Shown here piece after piece: positions 17,150 to 30,280 of a stretch of DNA of 42,381 nucleotides. Each line of letters opens with the position of its first letter. Positions within the stretch are counted from its first letter, which is position 1. The DNA comes from an uncultured Myxococcales bacterium (GTDB lineage: Bacteria; Myxococcota_A; UBA9042). The stretch is taken from assembly GCA_903869075.1 (NCBI GenBank), contig CAIPXZ010000537.1, forward strand, positions 1 through 42,381, in the 5' to 3' direction. The notes beneath the pieces were generated by a model. That model did no database searches. It saw only the letters and a list, made by a program, of their open reading frames with translations, and had not been told where the DNA came from. The position numbers were made by a program, and so were the translations under genes.

Positions 17150-19441
17150 ATGGTTCAGGCCACGCCAACAGTGCGCAAGGCTCCGCGGCGCGCCAACGTG
17201 CCGCTGTGGTCGGCGCTGCTGGCGACGGTGCTGACCGCCGCGGCGCTGCTGGGCCACCACACCGGTCAATGGACGATTCCGGGGCTCGCGGAGGCCGAGC
17301 TGGCGACCGTCGACGCGCGGTTTTCGCTGCGCGGGGCGCTGCCGCCAGGCGATGGGCAAATTGTCGTCGTCGGTTTTGACGATCGGCTGCGGCAGACCGC
17401 GCCGGACGTGTTCCAGCGCCGCGCCGGCTGGGCGACGTTCCTGCGGGCGCTGGCGAAGTACCAGCCGCGGGCAGTCGGTCTCGACGCGTTCTTCAGCACA
17501 CCGGAGCTGCCGCTGCCGGCGCCGGTCACAGCGACCGTGGCGCAGGCGCTGGCGGCGCTGACGCCGGCGGAAGTGGCGCGCTCACCGGCGGTGGCGCTGG
17601 CACAGCAGGCGCTGCTGCAGGTCACGGACGCCGTACACGGCGACGACGCGCTGGCGGCAGCGCTGCGCGAGTCGCGGGTTGTGCTGCTGCCGCTGCTGTT
17701 TTTCCTCGATCACGGTGAAGACGCGCCGCTGCCGCCCGACAGTCCAGAGCCGCCGGGGCTCAAGGGCGCGCGGCTGACCGAGGGCGTGGTGACCGACGCG
17801 CCGGCGGGGCAGCGGCCGCCGCGGGCGGAGGCGGCGGTGTACGGTTCGCTGCCCGTGCTGGCGGCGGCGGCGGCGGGCGCGGGGGCGGTCAACGTGCTGC
17901 GCGACGTCGATGGCAAAGTGCGGCGGGTTGTCACCGTCATCCAGCACGGCGAGCGCTACTACCAGCCGCTGGGCCTCTCACTCGCGCAGCACGCCGGCAA
18001 TTTGCCGACGAGCTACGTGACTGGCGATCCGACGGTGCAGCTGGGTCCGCACGCCCTGCCGGTGGACCGCGATGGCACGGCGACGCTGAACTTCCTGGCG
18101 CCCGACGGCGGTTTTCGCACCTATTCGGCGGCGGACGTGCTCGCGGGCACGCTGCCGCGCGCGGCGCTGCAGGACAAGCTCGTGCTCGTTGGCTACACGG
18201 ACGCGGCGCGCGACCGCCTGGCGACGCCGTTTGATACCGCGGTGCCGGGCGTGCAGATCCACGCGACGCTGGCGCACAACGCGCTGCACGACGAGCTGCT
18301 GCACCGCGCCCCGGGCTGGTCGAGCGCGCTGGCGCTGCTGCTGATGGGCGCGATGCTGACGGCGGCGCAGATCCAGCGCGTGCGGCAGCGGCGCGCGTGG
18401 CTGGCGGGGATGCTGGCGCTGGGCTTGGCGCTCGGCTGGCTGGCGCTGGCGCAGGCGCTGTTCGTCGATCGCTGGCTCGTGGACGTCGCCGGACCGCTGG
18501 CGGGCATCGTGGTTGTGGCGCTGGCGGCGACCTCGACGGCGCTGGCGACTGAGGGCCGCGAAAAGGCGCATCTGCGCGCGGCTTTTTCGCAATACGTCTC
18601 CGGCAGCTTGGTCGAGCGCCTGCTGGACGATCCGAGCCGCGTGCGGCTGGGCGGCGAACGGCGCGAGCTGAGCGTGCTGTTCAGCGACATCCGCGGTTTC
18701 TCCAGTTTTTCCGAGAAGATGGAGCCAGAGGCGCTGTCGGCGTTCCTGAACGAATACCTGACGCCGATGACGGCGATCGTCCTGGAACAGGGCGGAATGC
18801 TGGACAAATACATCGGCGACGCGGTGATGGCGGTGTACGGCGCGCCGCTGCCGCAGGCGGACCACGCGGCGGCGGCGTGTCGCTCGGCGCTGGCGATGCA
18901 CAAGGCGCTGGCGGCGCTGAACGCGGCGTGGCTACCGCGGCAGCTGCCGGCGCTGCACATCGGCGTCGGCATCAACACGGGTATGATGTCGGTGGGCAAC
19001 ATGGGCTCGGAAATGCGCTTTGATTACACGGTGATGGGCGATGCCGTCAACCTCGCGTCGCGGCTGGAGGCGCTGACCAAGGAGCTGCGCTGCGGCATCC
19101 TGTGCGGGCCGCTGGTGCCGGCGCGCGCCGGGCCGGCGTTCGTGTTCCGCGAGGTCGATGCTGTGCGCGTCAAGGGCCGTGGCGGTGCCTTGTCCGTGTT
19201 CGAACTCTGCGGAACAGCTGAGGATTGCCCGCTCGACGCGGCGGCGCTGGGGTACTATGCAGCAGCGCTGGCGGCCTACCGTGCGCTGCGTTGGGACGAG
19301 GCACGGGCGGCGATCCAGATCTTCCTGGCGGCCCAGCCGTCCGACGGTCCGGCGCTGCGCCTGGCCGCGCTGATCGAGGCGCTGGCCGCGGAGCCGCCGC
19401 CGGCTAACTGGGATGGTGTGTATGACCAACGCAACAAGTAG
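17150..19441 (+). CDS. CHASE2-domain adenylate cyclase (class III)
   Basis: The 763-residue receptor has an AGGAGG ribosome site directly before its ATG. One N-terminal membrane helix (about 18-37) is followed by an extracytoplasmic CHASE2 sensor domain (about 40-330; IVVVGFDDR, PRAVGLDAFF, DKLVLVGYTDAARDRLATPF). Three consecutive membrane helices (about 380-465) and a class III cyclase domain follow. The cyclase has both metal-binding aspartates, in LFSDIRGFS (Asp513) and DKYIGDAVMAVYG (Asp557). Lys553 and FDYTVMGDAVNLASRLE fit an ATP-using enzyme making cAMP. The tail (about 690-755) has a TPR-like helix pair. The signal sensed by CHASE2 is unknown. It sits between the kinase and a FecR/AgmX-like lipoprotein and overlaps the latter, so it is part of the same operon. 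Confidence 0.95.
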   Translation: MVQATPTVRKAPRRANVPLWSALLATVLTAAALLGHHTGQWTIPGLAEAELATVDARFSLRGALPPGDGQIVVVGFDDRLRQTAPDVFQRRAGWATFLRALAKYQPRAVGLDAFFSTPELPLPAPVTATVAQALAALTPAEVARSPAVALAQQALLQVTDAVHGDDALAAALRESRVVLLPLLFFLDHGEDAPLPPDSPEPPGLKGARLTEGVVTDAPAGQRPPRAEAAVYGSLPVLAAAAAGAGAVNVLRDVDGKVRRVVTVIQHGERYYQPLGLSLAQHAGNLPTSYVTGDPTVQLGPHALPVDRDGTATLNFLAPDGGFRTYSAADVLAGTLPRAALQDKLVLVGYTDAARDRLATPFDTAVPGVQIHATLAHNALHDELLHRAPGWSSALALLLMGAMLTAAQIQRVRQRRAWLAGMLALGLALGWLALAQALFVDRWLVDVAGPLAGIVVVALAATSTALATEGREKAHLRAAFSQYVSGSLVERLLDDPSRVRLGGERRELSVLFSDIRGFSSFSEKMEPEALSAFLNEYLTPMTAIVLEQGGMLDKYIGDAVMAVYGAPLPQADHAAAACRSALAMHKALAALNAAWLPRQLPALHIGVGINTGMMSVGNMGSEMRFDYTVMGDAVNLASRLEALTKELRCGILCGPLVPARAGPAFVFREVDAVRVKGRGGALSVFELCGTAEDCPLDAAALGYYAAALAAYRALRWDEARAAIQIFLAAQPSDGPALRLAALIEALAAEPPPANWDGVYDQRNK

Positions 19442-20468
19442 TTTTTTCGCGAACATGTGCAGGGGCCTGCTGCTGGCGGCTGCGGCGTGTACTGCGCCCG
19501 CGCCGCCGCCGAAACCCGCAGCCGCCGCGGCGGTCGCCAAGCCAGCCGGCGCCGTGGAAGCGGTGGAGGGGCGCGCGACCGCGCAGCGTGCCGCCGCTGG
19601 GGCTGCCGCGCGGGGCCTGGCCGTACGCGACCCGGTGTGGCCGGACGACACGGTTGTAACGGCAGCGCAGGCGTCAGTGGCGATCCGGCTGCAGCACAAC
19701 GACGCGCTGTGGCTGCTGCAAGGCGGGCAGACGCGGCGGGTGGATGCGGCAGCGGCTTGGCGCGCGCCCAAGCAGGCGGCGCAGGTCGCGCTGGCGGATC
19801 GTCAGGCGGCGCCGACGACCGCTTCCGCCGGACGGCACAGCGAACAGGAGGCGGCACAAACCGGCGAGACGGCAGCGCGGCCAACGCCGCCGAACGCCGC
19901 CGACAAAGCCGCAGCGGACGCGCGCCACAAGCAGCTGGAGGACGCGATCAAGAAGCAAGGCGTGCTCGGCATCGTCGGCCACCGCGGCGAAAATGGCGGA
20001 ATGAAGGACGTTTTTGGCAGCAGCGACGACAACGGCTTGCAGGGCATGGCCATCGGCACCGGCGGCCTGGGCTTGAGCGGGCTGGGCGACGGCGGCGGCG
20101 GGCTGGGCACCGGCGGCATCGGCTTGCGCGGCATCGGCGAGGTCCGCACGAACAGCCGGGTCACGCTGCAGCCCAAGGTGCTCCACGGCAAGGCCAAGGC
20201 GGCGGACCTGCAGCGCTGGAGCAACCACGCCAAGCTGTTGATCCAGAAGGCGTATCTGCAGGCGCTCAAGCGCGACGTGAAGCTGGCGGGCACCGTTGTG
20301 GTGGCTGTGCGCGTGGCGGACGGCCGGGTGACCGAGGTGAAGCTCGTCTCCACGCACGCGCCCGACGCGCTGGCGGCGTGCGTGACCGGGCCGCTGGCGA
20401 CGCTGCAGCAGGCCGGGCTTGGCCCGCTGGAGCTGAGGATTGTCGTCCAGTTGGCCGGCCTGCGCTGA
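19422..20468 (+). CDS. FecR-like / AgmX-PglI C-terminal-like lipoprotein
   Basis: I use the ATG at 19422, 20 bases inside the cyclase gene; ATGs at 19413 and 19455 are alternatives. The N-terminus ends LLLAAAACTAPAPPPKP, a probable lipobox with a Pro/Ala linker, although Ala at the -3 position is not ideal. Residues about 50-120 look like a FecR-type domain (RDPVWPDDTVVTAAQASVAIRLQHNDALWLLQGGQTRRV). A Lys-rich helix and a Gly-rich tract (GTGGLGLSGLGDGGGGLGTGGIGLRGIG) follow. The last 90 residues match the C-terminal domain seen in AgmX/PglI-type gliding and envelope proteins (two-helix/strand TonB-like pattern, LAGTVVVAVRVADGRVTEVKLVS). The likely location is the periplasmic face of a membrane. 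Encoded with a kinase and a cyclase, it may be an envelope partner of that signalling pathway, which is inference. Confidence 0.8.
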   Translation: MTNATSSFFANMCRGLLLAAAACTAPAPPPKPAAAAAVAKPAGAVEAVEGRATAQRAAAGAAARGLAVRDPVWPDDTVVTAAQASVAIRLQHNDALWLLQGGQTRRVDAAAAWRAPKQAAQVALADRQAAPTTASAGRHSEQEAAQTGETAARPTPPNAADKAAADARHKQLEDAIKKQGVLGIVGHRGENGGMKDVFGSSDDNGLQGMAIGTGGLGLSGLGDGGGGLGTGGIGLRGIGEVRTNSRVTLQPKVLHGKAKAADLQRWSNHAKLLIQKAYLQALKRDVKLAGTVVVAVRVADGRVTEVKLVSTHAPDALAACVTGPLATLQQAGLGPLELRIVVQLAGLR

Positions 20469-20493
20469 CGGCCGCGGCCAATGCAGCTATGCT
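20465..20493 (+). promoter_or_regulatory. candidate internal promoter for deoB
   Basis: CTGACG and TATGCT are separated by 17 bases, overlapping the stop codon of the preceding lipoprotein gene. The predicted start is about 10 bases before the deoB ATG, almost at the GGAGG site. The same AGCTATGCT string occurs at the HD-GYP gene promoter. Low confidence. Confidence 0.33.
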
Positions 20494-20509
20494 GTCCGCC
20501 GGAGGTGCC

Positions 20510-21697
20510 ATGGCGCGCGGGTTCGACAAGGTGTGCATTCTGGTCCTGGACGGCGCGGGCATTGGCGCGCTGCCGGACTGTGGCGAATTTGGCGACCCGC
20601 CGACGGTCAACACGCTGGGCAACTGTGCGCGCGCCGTGGGCGGGCTGAATGTGCCGCATTTGCAGGCGCTTGGCCTCGGCAATCTGACGCCGCTGCTGGG
20701 CGTGCCGGCGGTGGCGCAGCCGCATGCGTTCCTGCTGCGGATGGCCGAGCTGTCGCGCGGCAAGGACACGCCGACCGGCCACTGGGAGATGGTCGGCGTC
20801 GAGACCACCGAGCCTTTTGCCGTGTACAATCCGTGCTTTCCCGCGGCGATCATCGACGAATTCACGGCGAAGACCGGCTACGGCGTGCTTGGCAACATCG
20901 TCGCCAGCGGCACGGCGATCCTCGACACGCTCGGACCCGAACACCTCCGCACCGGCAAGCCGATTGTCTACACCTCCGCGGACAGCGTCTTCCAAATCGC
21001 CGCGCACGAGGCCGTGATCCCGGTGGCTGAGCTGCACCGCATCTGCCTCATCGCCCGGGAATTGCTGGACAAATACCGCGTCGGCCGGGTGATCGCGCGG
21101 CCGTTCATCGGCACGCCGGGGCACTGGCAGCGCACGTACAACCGCAAGGACTTCGCCATGCCGCCGCCGCCGGGGACGCTGCTGGACAAGCTCGTGGCGG
21201 CAGGCATCGCGGTCGTCGGCGTCGGCAAAATCCAGGATATCTTTGCGCAATGTGGCGTGCCAGAGTCGATCCACTCCGAGGGCAATGCCGACGGCATGCG
21301 CCTGACGCTGGAGCGGCTGCAGACCTTGCCGCGCGGCCTCGTCTTCACCAACCTCGTCGATTTTGACGCGCTGTATGGCCACCGCCGCGACCCGCACGGC
21401 TTTGCCCAGGCGCTGCAGGCGGTCGACGCGCAGATTCCGGCGCTGCTGGACGCGCTCGGCGACGACGGGCTGCTGTGCCTGACGGCTGATCACGGCAACG
21501 ACCCGACCTACCAGGGCTCCACCGATCACACCCGCGAGTATGTGCCGCTGCTGGTTGCATCGCGGCGCTGGGGTCACGGCGGCGATCTGGGCCACACGAC
21601 GAGTTTCGCGGCGCTCGGGCAGACCCTCGCCAGCAACTTTGGCGTGGCGCCGCTGACGATTGGGCAGGATTTCTTCCCACAAATTCTCGCGCCGTAG
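20510..21697 (+). CDS. deoB: phosphopentomutase
   Basis: The enzyme interconverts (deoxy)ribose 1-phosphate and 5-phosphate in nucleoside salvage. The 395-residue length is normal. Alkaline-phosphatase-superfamily metal ligands are visible in CILVLDGAGIGALPD at the N-terminus and in LTADHGNDPTYQGSTDHTREYVP near the C-terminus. DTPTGHWEM holds the phosphoryl-accepting Thr. EFTAKTGYGVLGNIVASGT and the RPFIGTPGHWQRTYNRKDFAMPPP stretch are typical DeoB. The start is fixed by GGAGGTGCC before the ATG; the longer ORF from 19457 is a shadow. No other deo genes are nearby. Confidence 0.97.
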   Translation: MARGFDKVCILVLDGAGIGALPDCGEFGDPPTVNTLGNCARAVGGLNVPHLQALGLGNLTPLLGVPAVAQPHAFLLRMAELSRGKDTPTGHWEMVGVETTEPFAVYNPCFPAAIIDEFTAKTGYGVLGNIVASGTAILDTLGPEHLRTGKPIVYTSADSVFQIAAHEAVIPVAELHRICLIARELLDKYRVGRVIARPFIGTPGHWQRTYNRKDFAMPPPPGTLLDKLVAAGIAVVGVGKIQDIFAQCGVPESIHSEGNADGMRLTLERLQTLPRGLVFTNLVDFDALYGHRRDPHGFAQALQAVDAQIPALLDALGDDGLLCLTADHGNDPTYQGSTDHTREYVPLLVASRRWGHGGDLGHTTSFAALGQTLASNFGVAPLTIGQDFFPQILAP

Positions 21698-21766
21698 CTT
21701 GCATCCGCAGCGCGGAACGTGCGACCGTGCGCGTGGCCTGAGCGGATTGGGCTGCGCAGACGCCTG

Positions 21767-22234
21767 ATGCACCCGTGGCTGCCCATCGCTATCACTGCCA
21801 GCCACATCGTCGGCCGCCACCCGCGGTACGCCCGGCTTGTCGTGGTCCGGTTTGAGCTGGATCGCCGGCCGCCGACCCGCTGGGTCGACCTGTTCAACCG
21901 CGTGGACACCGGCAGCCTTGGCCTGCCCGGCACGCCGGTGCCGCGGGTGCTGGACGGTCTTGTGCAAGTCGACGCCCGCGATGAGGCGCTGGACGACGAC
22001 GTCGCCGGCGTGCTGCTGCACCTGGAAGCGACAAATCTCTGGTACGAAGAGGACTTGCGCGGCGCGATGCAGCCACCGCCGCCCGACGGCGAGGAGAGCG
22101 CGCGGCTGCGCGAGGCCCGCGTGCGCGCGGCGCGCTTGACCCGCGATTTCGGCCGGGTGCGCGCGCCATCGTCCGATGTCTGGGCCGTGCCGCTGCAGTT
22201 CATGCCGACGACGCCGAGCGACCGGGAACTCTGA
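21767..22234 (+). CDS. hypothetical protein, about 155 residues
   Basis: I do not recognise a family. From the ATG at 21767 the protein is 155 residues; a GTG at 21719 would add 16. Neither start has a good ribosome site. The sequence is soluble, rich in Asp, Arg and Pro, with VRFELDRRPPTRWVDLFNR at the start, LHLEATNLWYEEDL in the middle and a mostly helical Arg-rich stretch (ESARLREARVRAARLTRDFG). There is no signal peptide or membrane helix. Its stop overlaps the ATG of the SpoU methyltransferase gene (TGATG), which supports it being a real, co-translated gene. It is probably cytosolic; function unknown. Confidence 0.7.
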   Translation: MHPWLPIAITASHIVGRHPRYARLVVVRFELDRRPPTRWVDLFNRVDTGSLGLPGTPVPRVLDGLVQVDARDEALDDDVAGVLLHLEATNLWYEEDLRGAMQPPPPDGEESARLREARVRAARLTRDFGRVRAPSSDVWAVPLQFMPTTPSDREL

Positions 22235-22983
22235 TGCCCAGCGAGGCAGCGCGGGAACAGCTGATCTGCGGGCTGCGCGCCGTCCAAGCTGCGCTGCGCG
22301 CCCGCCCGCTGCAGGTCCGGCGATTGTTTTACAGCCCGGAACATGAGCCGCTGCTGCGGCCGGTCTTGGCGCAGCTGGCCAAGCGCCGGGCGATCTTTCG
22401 CAGCTTACCGGACGCCGAACTGGACCGCGTCGCGGCGTCGCGCGCCCACCAAGGCCTCGTCGCCGTGCTGGACGCGCCGGACGTGCCGCTGCTGGCACGC
22501 GAGGCGGTGGTGACCGCGGCGCAGACGCCGGGCGTGACGCTGCTGCTCGACGGCGTGGGCAACCCGCACAACCTCGGGGCGATCGCCCGCACCGCGGCGT
22601 TTCTCGGCGTCCGGGCGCTCTGGCTGACGGCGCAAGGCGCGCAGACGGTGCGCAGCGCGGCGGCGTACCGCACGGCGGAAGGCGGGCTGGAGCATCTGGC
22701 GGTCGCGCGCTGCCATGACGCGCAGGCGGTCGTGCGCGCGTACGTGCAGGCGGGCGGCCACGCGCTGGCGCTGGCGGTGCGCGGTGAACAGCGGCTGGCG
22801 GATCTGCCGCGCTACCGCGATCGGCCGCTGCTGCTGGTGCTGGGTTCGGAGGAGGCGGGGCTGGAGCCGGCGGTCGAGGCCGCCTGCTCGCTGCGGGTGC
22901 GCATTGCCGGCACGGACGCGGTCGAGTCGCTCAACGTCAGCGTCGCGGCGGGCATCGCGCTGGCGGCGCTGCTGCAGCCGTAA
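22234..22983 (+). CDS. SpoU/TrmH-family RNA 2'-O-ribose methyltransferase
   Basis: The 249-residue protein has an N-terminal SpoU substrate-binding domain (CGLRAVQAALRARPLQVRRLFYSPE) with the ASRAHQGLVAVLD linker, then the SPOUT knot. Motif 1 is LLLDGVGNPHNLGAIARTAAFLGV (residues 103-126, catalytic Arg119). Motif 2 is LLLVLGSEEAGL and motif 3 is DAVESLNVSVAAGIAL. Such enzymes use S-adenosylmethionine to methylate a ribose in 23S rRNA (RlmB type) or tRNA. The layout suggests an RlmB-like enzyme, but the exact nucleotide cannot be told. It is coupled to the upstream hypothetical gene by a 1-base overlap and converges on nuoB with a 5-base gap. Confidence 0.93.
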   Translation: MPSEAAREQLICGLRAVQAALRARPLQVRRLFYSPEHEPLLRPVLAQLAKRRAIFRSLPDAELDRVAASRAHQGLVAVLDAPDVPLLAREAVVTAAQTPGVTLLLDGVGNPHNLGAIARTAAFLGVRALWLTAQGAQTVRSAAAYRTAEGGLEHLAVARCHDAQAVVRAYVQAGGHALALAVRGEQRLADLPRYRDRPLLLVLGSEEAGLEPAVEAACSLRVRIAGTDAVESLNVSVAAGIALAALLQP

Positions 22984-22988
22984 CGGCG

Positions 22989-23510
22989 CTAGACAAGCTC
23001 AGCGCGGCCGTTCTTGATTTTTTCCATCAGCAGCAGGATCGCGTCCATCACCTGCTCCGGCCGCGGCGGACAACCGGGGATGTAGACGTCCACCGGGATG
23101 ATGTGGTCAATGCCCGGCACCGTCGCATAATTGTCGTAAAAACCGCCAGTTGACGCGCAGGCGCCGAACGCCACGACCCACTTCGGCTCGGCCATCTGGT
23201 CGTAAATGCGCTTCAAAATCGGCGCGTTCTTGTGGTTGACGGTGCCGACGACCATCAGCAGGTCCGACTGGCGCGGCGTGAACCGCGGCACTTCGCAGCC
23301 AAAACGCGCCAGATCGTGCTGCGCGGCGTTCACGGACATGTATTCCATGCCGCAGCAAGCGGTGACGAACGGGTACTGGAACAGCGAGAACTTGCGGCCC
23401 CAATTGACCAAATCCTCGATCTTGGTCGTCAGCACGTTCTCGGCCATGCCGTGTTCAGCCAGCTCGCCCGCGCCAATACCCAATTCACTCTGCCGGTACA
23501 TCAAACCCAT
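22989..23510 (-). CDS. nuoB: NADH-quinone oxidoreductase subunit B (NuoB), unlinked
   Basis: NuoB carries the N2 iron-sulfur cluster, the last electron carrier before quinone in respiratory complex I. The protein has 173 residues, and all four N2 ligands are present: the tandem Cys52-Cys53 in TACCGMEYM, Cys118 in FGACAS and Cys147 in IPGCPP. Their spacing (65 and 29 residues) equals that of E. coli NuoB. The family signature VVGTVNHKNAPILKRIYDQM...WVVAFGACASTGGFYDNYATVPGID is intact, so it should be functional. A GAGGGTG ribosome site precedes the ATG. What is unusual is the location: no nuoA, nuoC or nuoD is adjacent, and the neighbours are RNA-modification genes. It may be transcribed with the upstream RluA-like gene (63-base gap). 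Confidence 0.96.
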   Translation of the reverse strand: MGLMYRQSELGIGAGELAEHGMAENVLTTKIEDLVNWGRKFSLFQYPFVTACCGMEYMSVNAAQHDLARFGCEVPRFTPRQSDLLMVVGTVNHKNAPILKRIYDQMAEPKWVVAFGACASTGGFYDNYATVPGIDHIIPVDVYIPGCPPRPEQVMDAILLLMEKIKNGRAELV

Positions 23511-23573
23511 GTCACCCTCGTGCAGTCGGACCTCGCGTCCGGGTCGCTGATTTGCCCTGTCGCGCGGCGCGTG

Positions 23574-24419
23574 TCAACCGTCCAGCACCCAGGCGCCCGG
23601 CATCAGGCCGATCATCACGCGCGGCACCGGCGCCGTGAACTCCATCATCTGCTCGGTGACCGGATGCGGGATGCGGATCAGGCTGCAGTGCATTGCGATC
23701 TGGTGCGGCGGGACGACGGTGGAATCGGCGTATTTCGCCGGCAGCTCGACAAGGGCGTGTAGTGGCACGGACGTCAGCTCGGCGCCGTAGCGCTTGTCGC
23801 CGACCACGGGATAGCCGATCGCCGACAGGTGGATGCGGATCTGGTGCGTGCGCCCGCCGGTCATGGCGATCTGCAGCCGCGACATCATGCGGCCGCGCGC
23901 GATGAGCCGCCAGCTCGTGACAGCTGCCTTGCCGCCCTGGTCGATGGCCATGACCTGGTGGCGCAGGTGGCCGCCCTCGCGGACCGAGCCGATCGGCAGC
24001 GTGATGCGCCCGCGCGCGCCGGGGATGTCGCCCTGCGCCACGACGACGAACTCGCGCTTGCACAGCTCGCTGCGCCAGTTCCAGCGCATCGCCTTGGCGG
24101 CCTCCGGTGTGCGGGTCAGCAGCACAAGGCCGGTCGCTTCAGCGTCCAGCAGGCTGATCGGGTAGGTGACGCCGTAGCCCAGCGCCGTCAGCGCGCCCGT
24201 CACGGAACGCAGGCGGTACGCGCCCGTCGGCACCACCGGGCAGCCAGGCGCCTTGTTCACGGCGATCAGCGCGTCGTCAGCGTAGATGACGGTGCAGATG
24301 TCCTTGGGGCTGACGCCCAACTCCACGCGCGCGACCTTGGTGCCGGGCATGCCTTGCCGCAACGGCGCCGGCGGCTTGGCGCGGGCAGCGGCTGATTTGG
24401 GCGACGCGGGGGTAGGCAT
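23574..24419 (-). CDS. RluA-fold pseudouridine-synthase-like protein with altered active-site motif
   Basis: The 281-residue protein has the layout of RluA/RluD enzymes: VIYADDALIAVNKAPGCPVVPTG (44-66), a central motif region, then MTGGRTHQIRIHLSAIGYPVVGDKRYG (187-212), which is well conserved. The catalytic loop, normally HRLDxxTSG, reads ISLLDAEATG. The Asp (92) that attacks the target uridine is kept, but the usual His and Arg are replaced by Ser and Leu, and Thr-Ser by Ala-Thr. The protein may still be active with a different substrate, or may bind RNA without catalysis. The N-terminal 30 residues are Ala/Pro/Lys-rich and lack an S4 domain. GGAG lies 8 bases before the ATG. A normal RluA paralogue is encoded at 31949-32815. 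Confidence 0.8.
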   Translation of the reverse strand: MPTPASPKSAAARAKPPAPLRQGMPGTKVARVELGVSPKDICTVIYADDALIAVNKAPGCPVVPTGAYRLRSVTGALTALGYGVTYPISLLDAEATGLVLLTRTPEAAKAMRWNWRSELCKREFVVVAQGDIPGARGRITLPIGSVREGGHLRHQVMAIDQGGKAAVTSWRLIARGRMMSRLQIAMTGGRTHQIRIHLSAIGYPVVGDKRYGAELTSVPLHALVELPAKYADSTVVPPHQIAMHCSLIRIPHPVTEQMMEFTAPVPRVMIGLMPGAWVLDG

Positions 24420-24486
24420 CGGGCTCGCTCCTCAGGTGCGGACAACCGTCGCCGCCAGTGTAGCACGCATTTGCCAGCGCGCGCGT

Positions 24487-30075
<5,589 letters not shown>

Positions 30076-30118
30076 TCTGGCTCCGCGCGACGGCGACGGC
30101 ATCCACGCCGGTCCCGCC

Positions 30119-30147
30119 AGTATAACGGAGCGACGCGCGGGATGAAA
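30119..30147 (-). promoter_or_regulatory. candidate promoter for the MopE-repeat lipoprotein gene
   Basis: On the minus strand, TTTCAT and TATACT are 17 bases apart, with transcription predicted near 30112, some 37 bases before the ATG. The -10 box matches the consensus at five of six positions and stands out in such GC-rich DNA. Confidence 0.42.
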
Positions 30148-30223
30148 CGCGCCGCGGCAAATCGCCGAGGTGCCGCGGCAGGCCGTGAAAGAGTCGCAAG
30201 TTCCGTGGGGTTAGCGTCGGCGC

Positions 30224-30251
30224 TTGCGTCGTCAGCCGGTCCAGCTATGCT
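30224..30251 (+). promoter_or_regulatory. candidate promoter for the HD-GYP gene
   Basis: TTGCGT and TATGCT are 16 bases apart, ending 29 bases before the GTG start at 30281. It lies in the 205-base divergent gap shared with the MopE-repeat gene. Found by eye. Confidence 0.33.
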
Positions 30252-30280
30252 CGGCGCCGCCCATTGGCCCAGAGGTTCCC

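Noticed and set aside
14063-17359. 1098-residue minus-strand ORF opposite the kinase
   Set aside because: Arg/Gln/His-rich composition with no motifs; the plus strand encodes an unmistakable kinase.
23511-23573. Frameshift or remnant of nuoA/nuoC around the lone nuoB
   Set aside because: The flanks translate as no complex I subunit; neighbouring genes are intact and unrelated.
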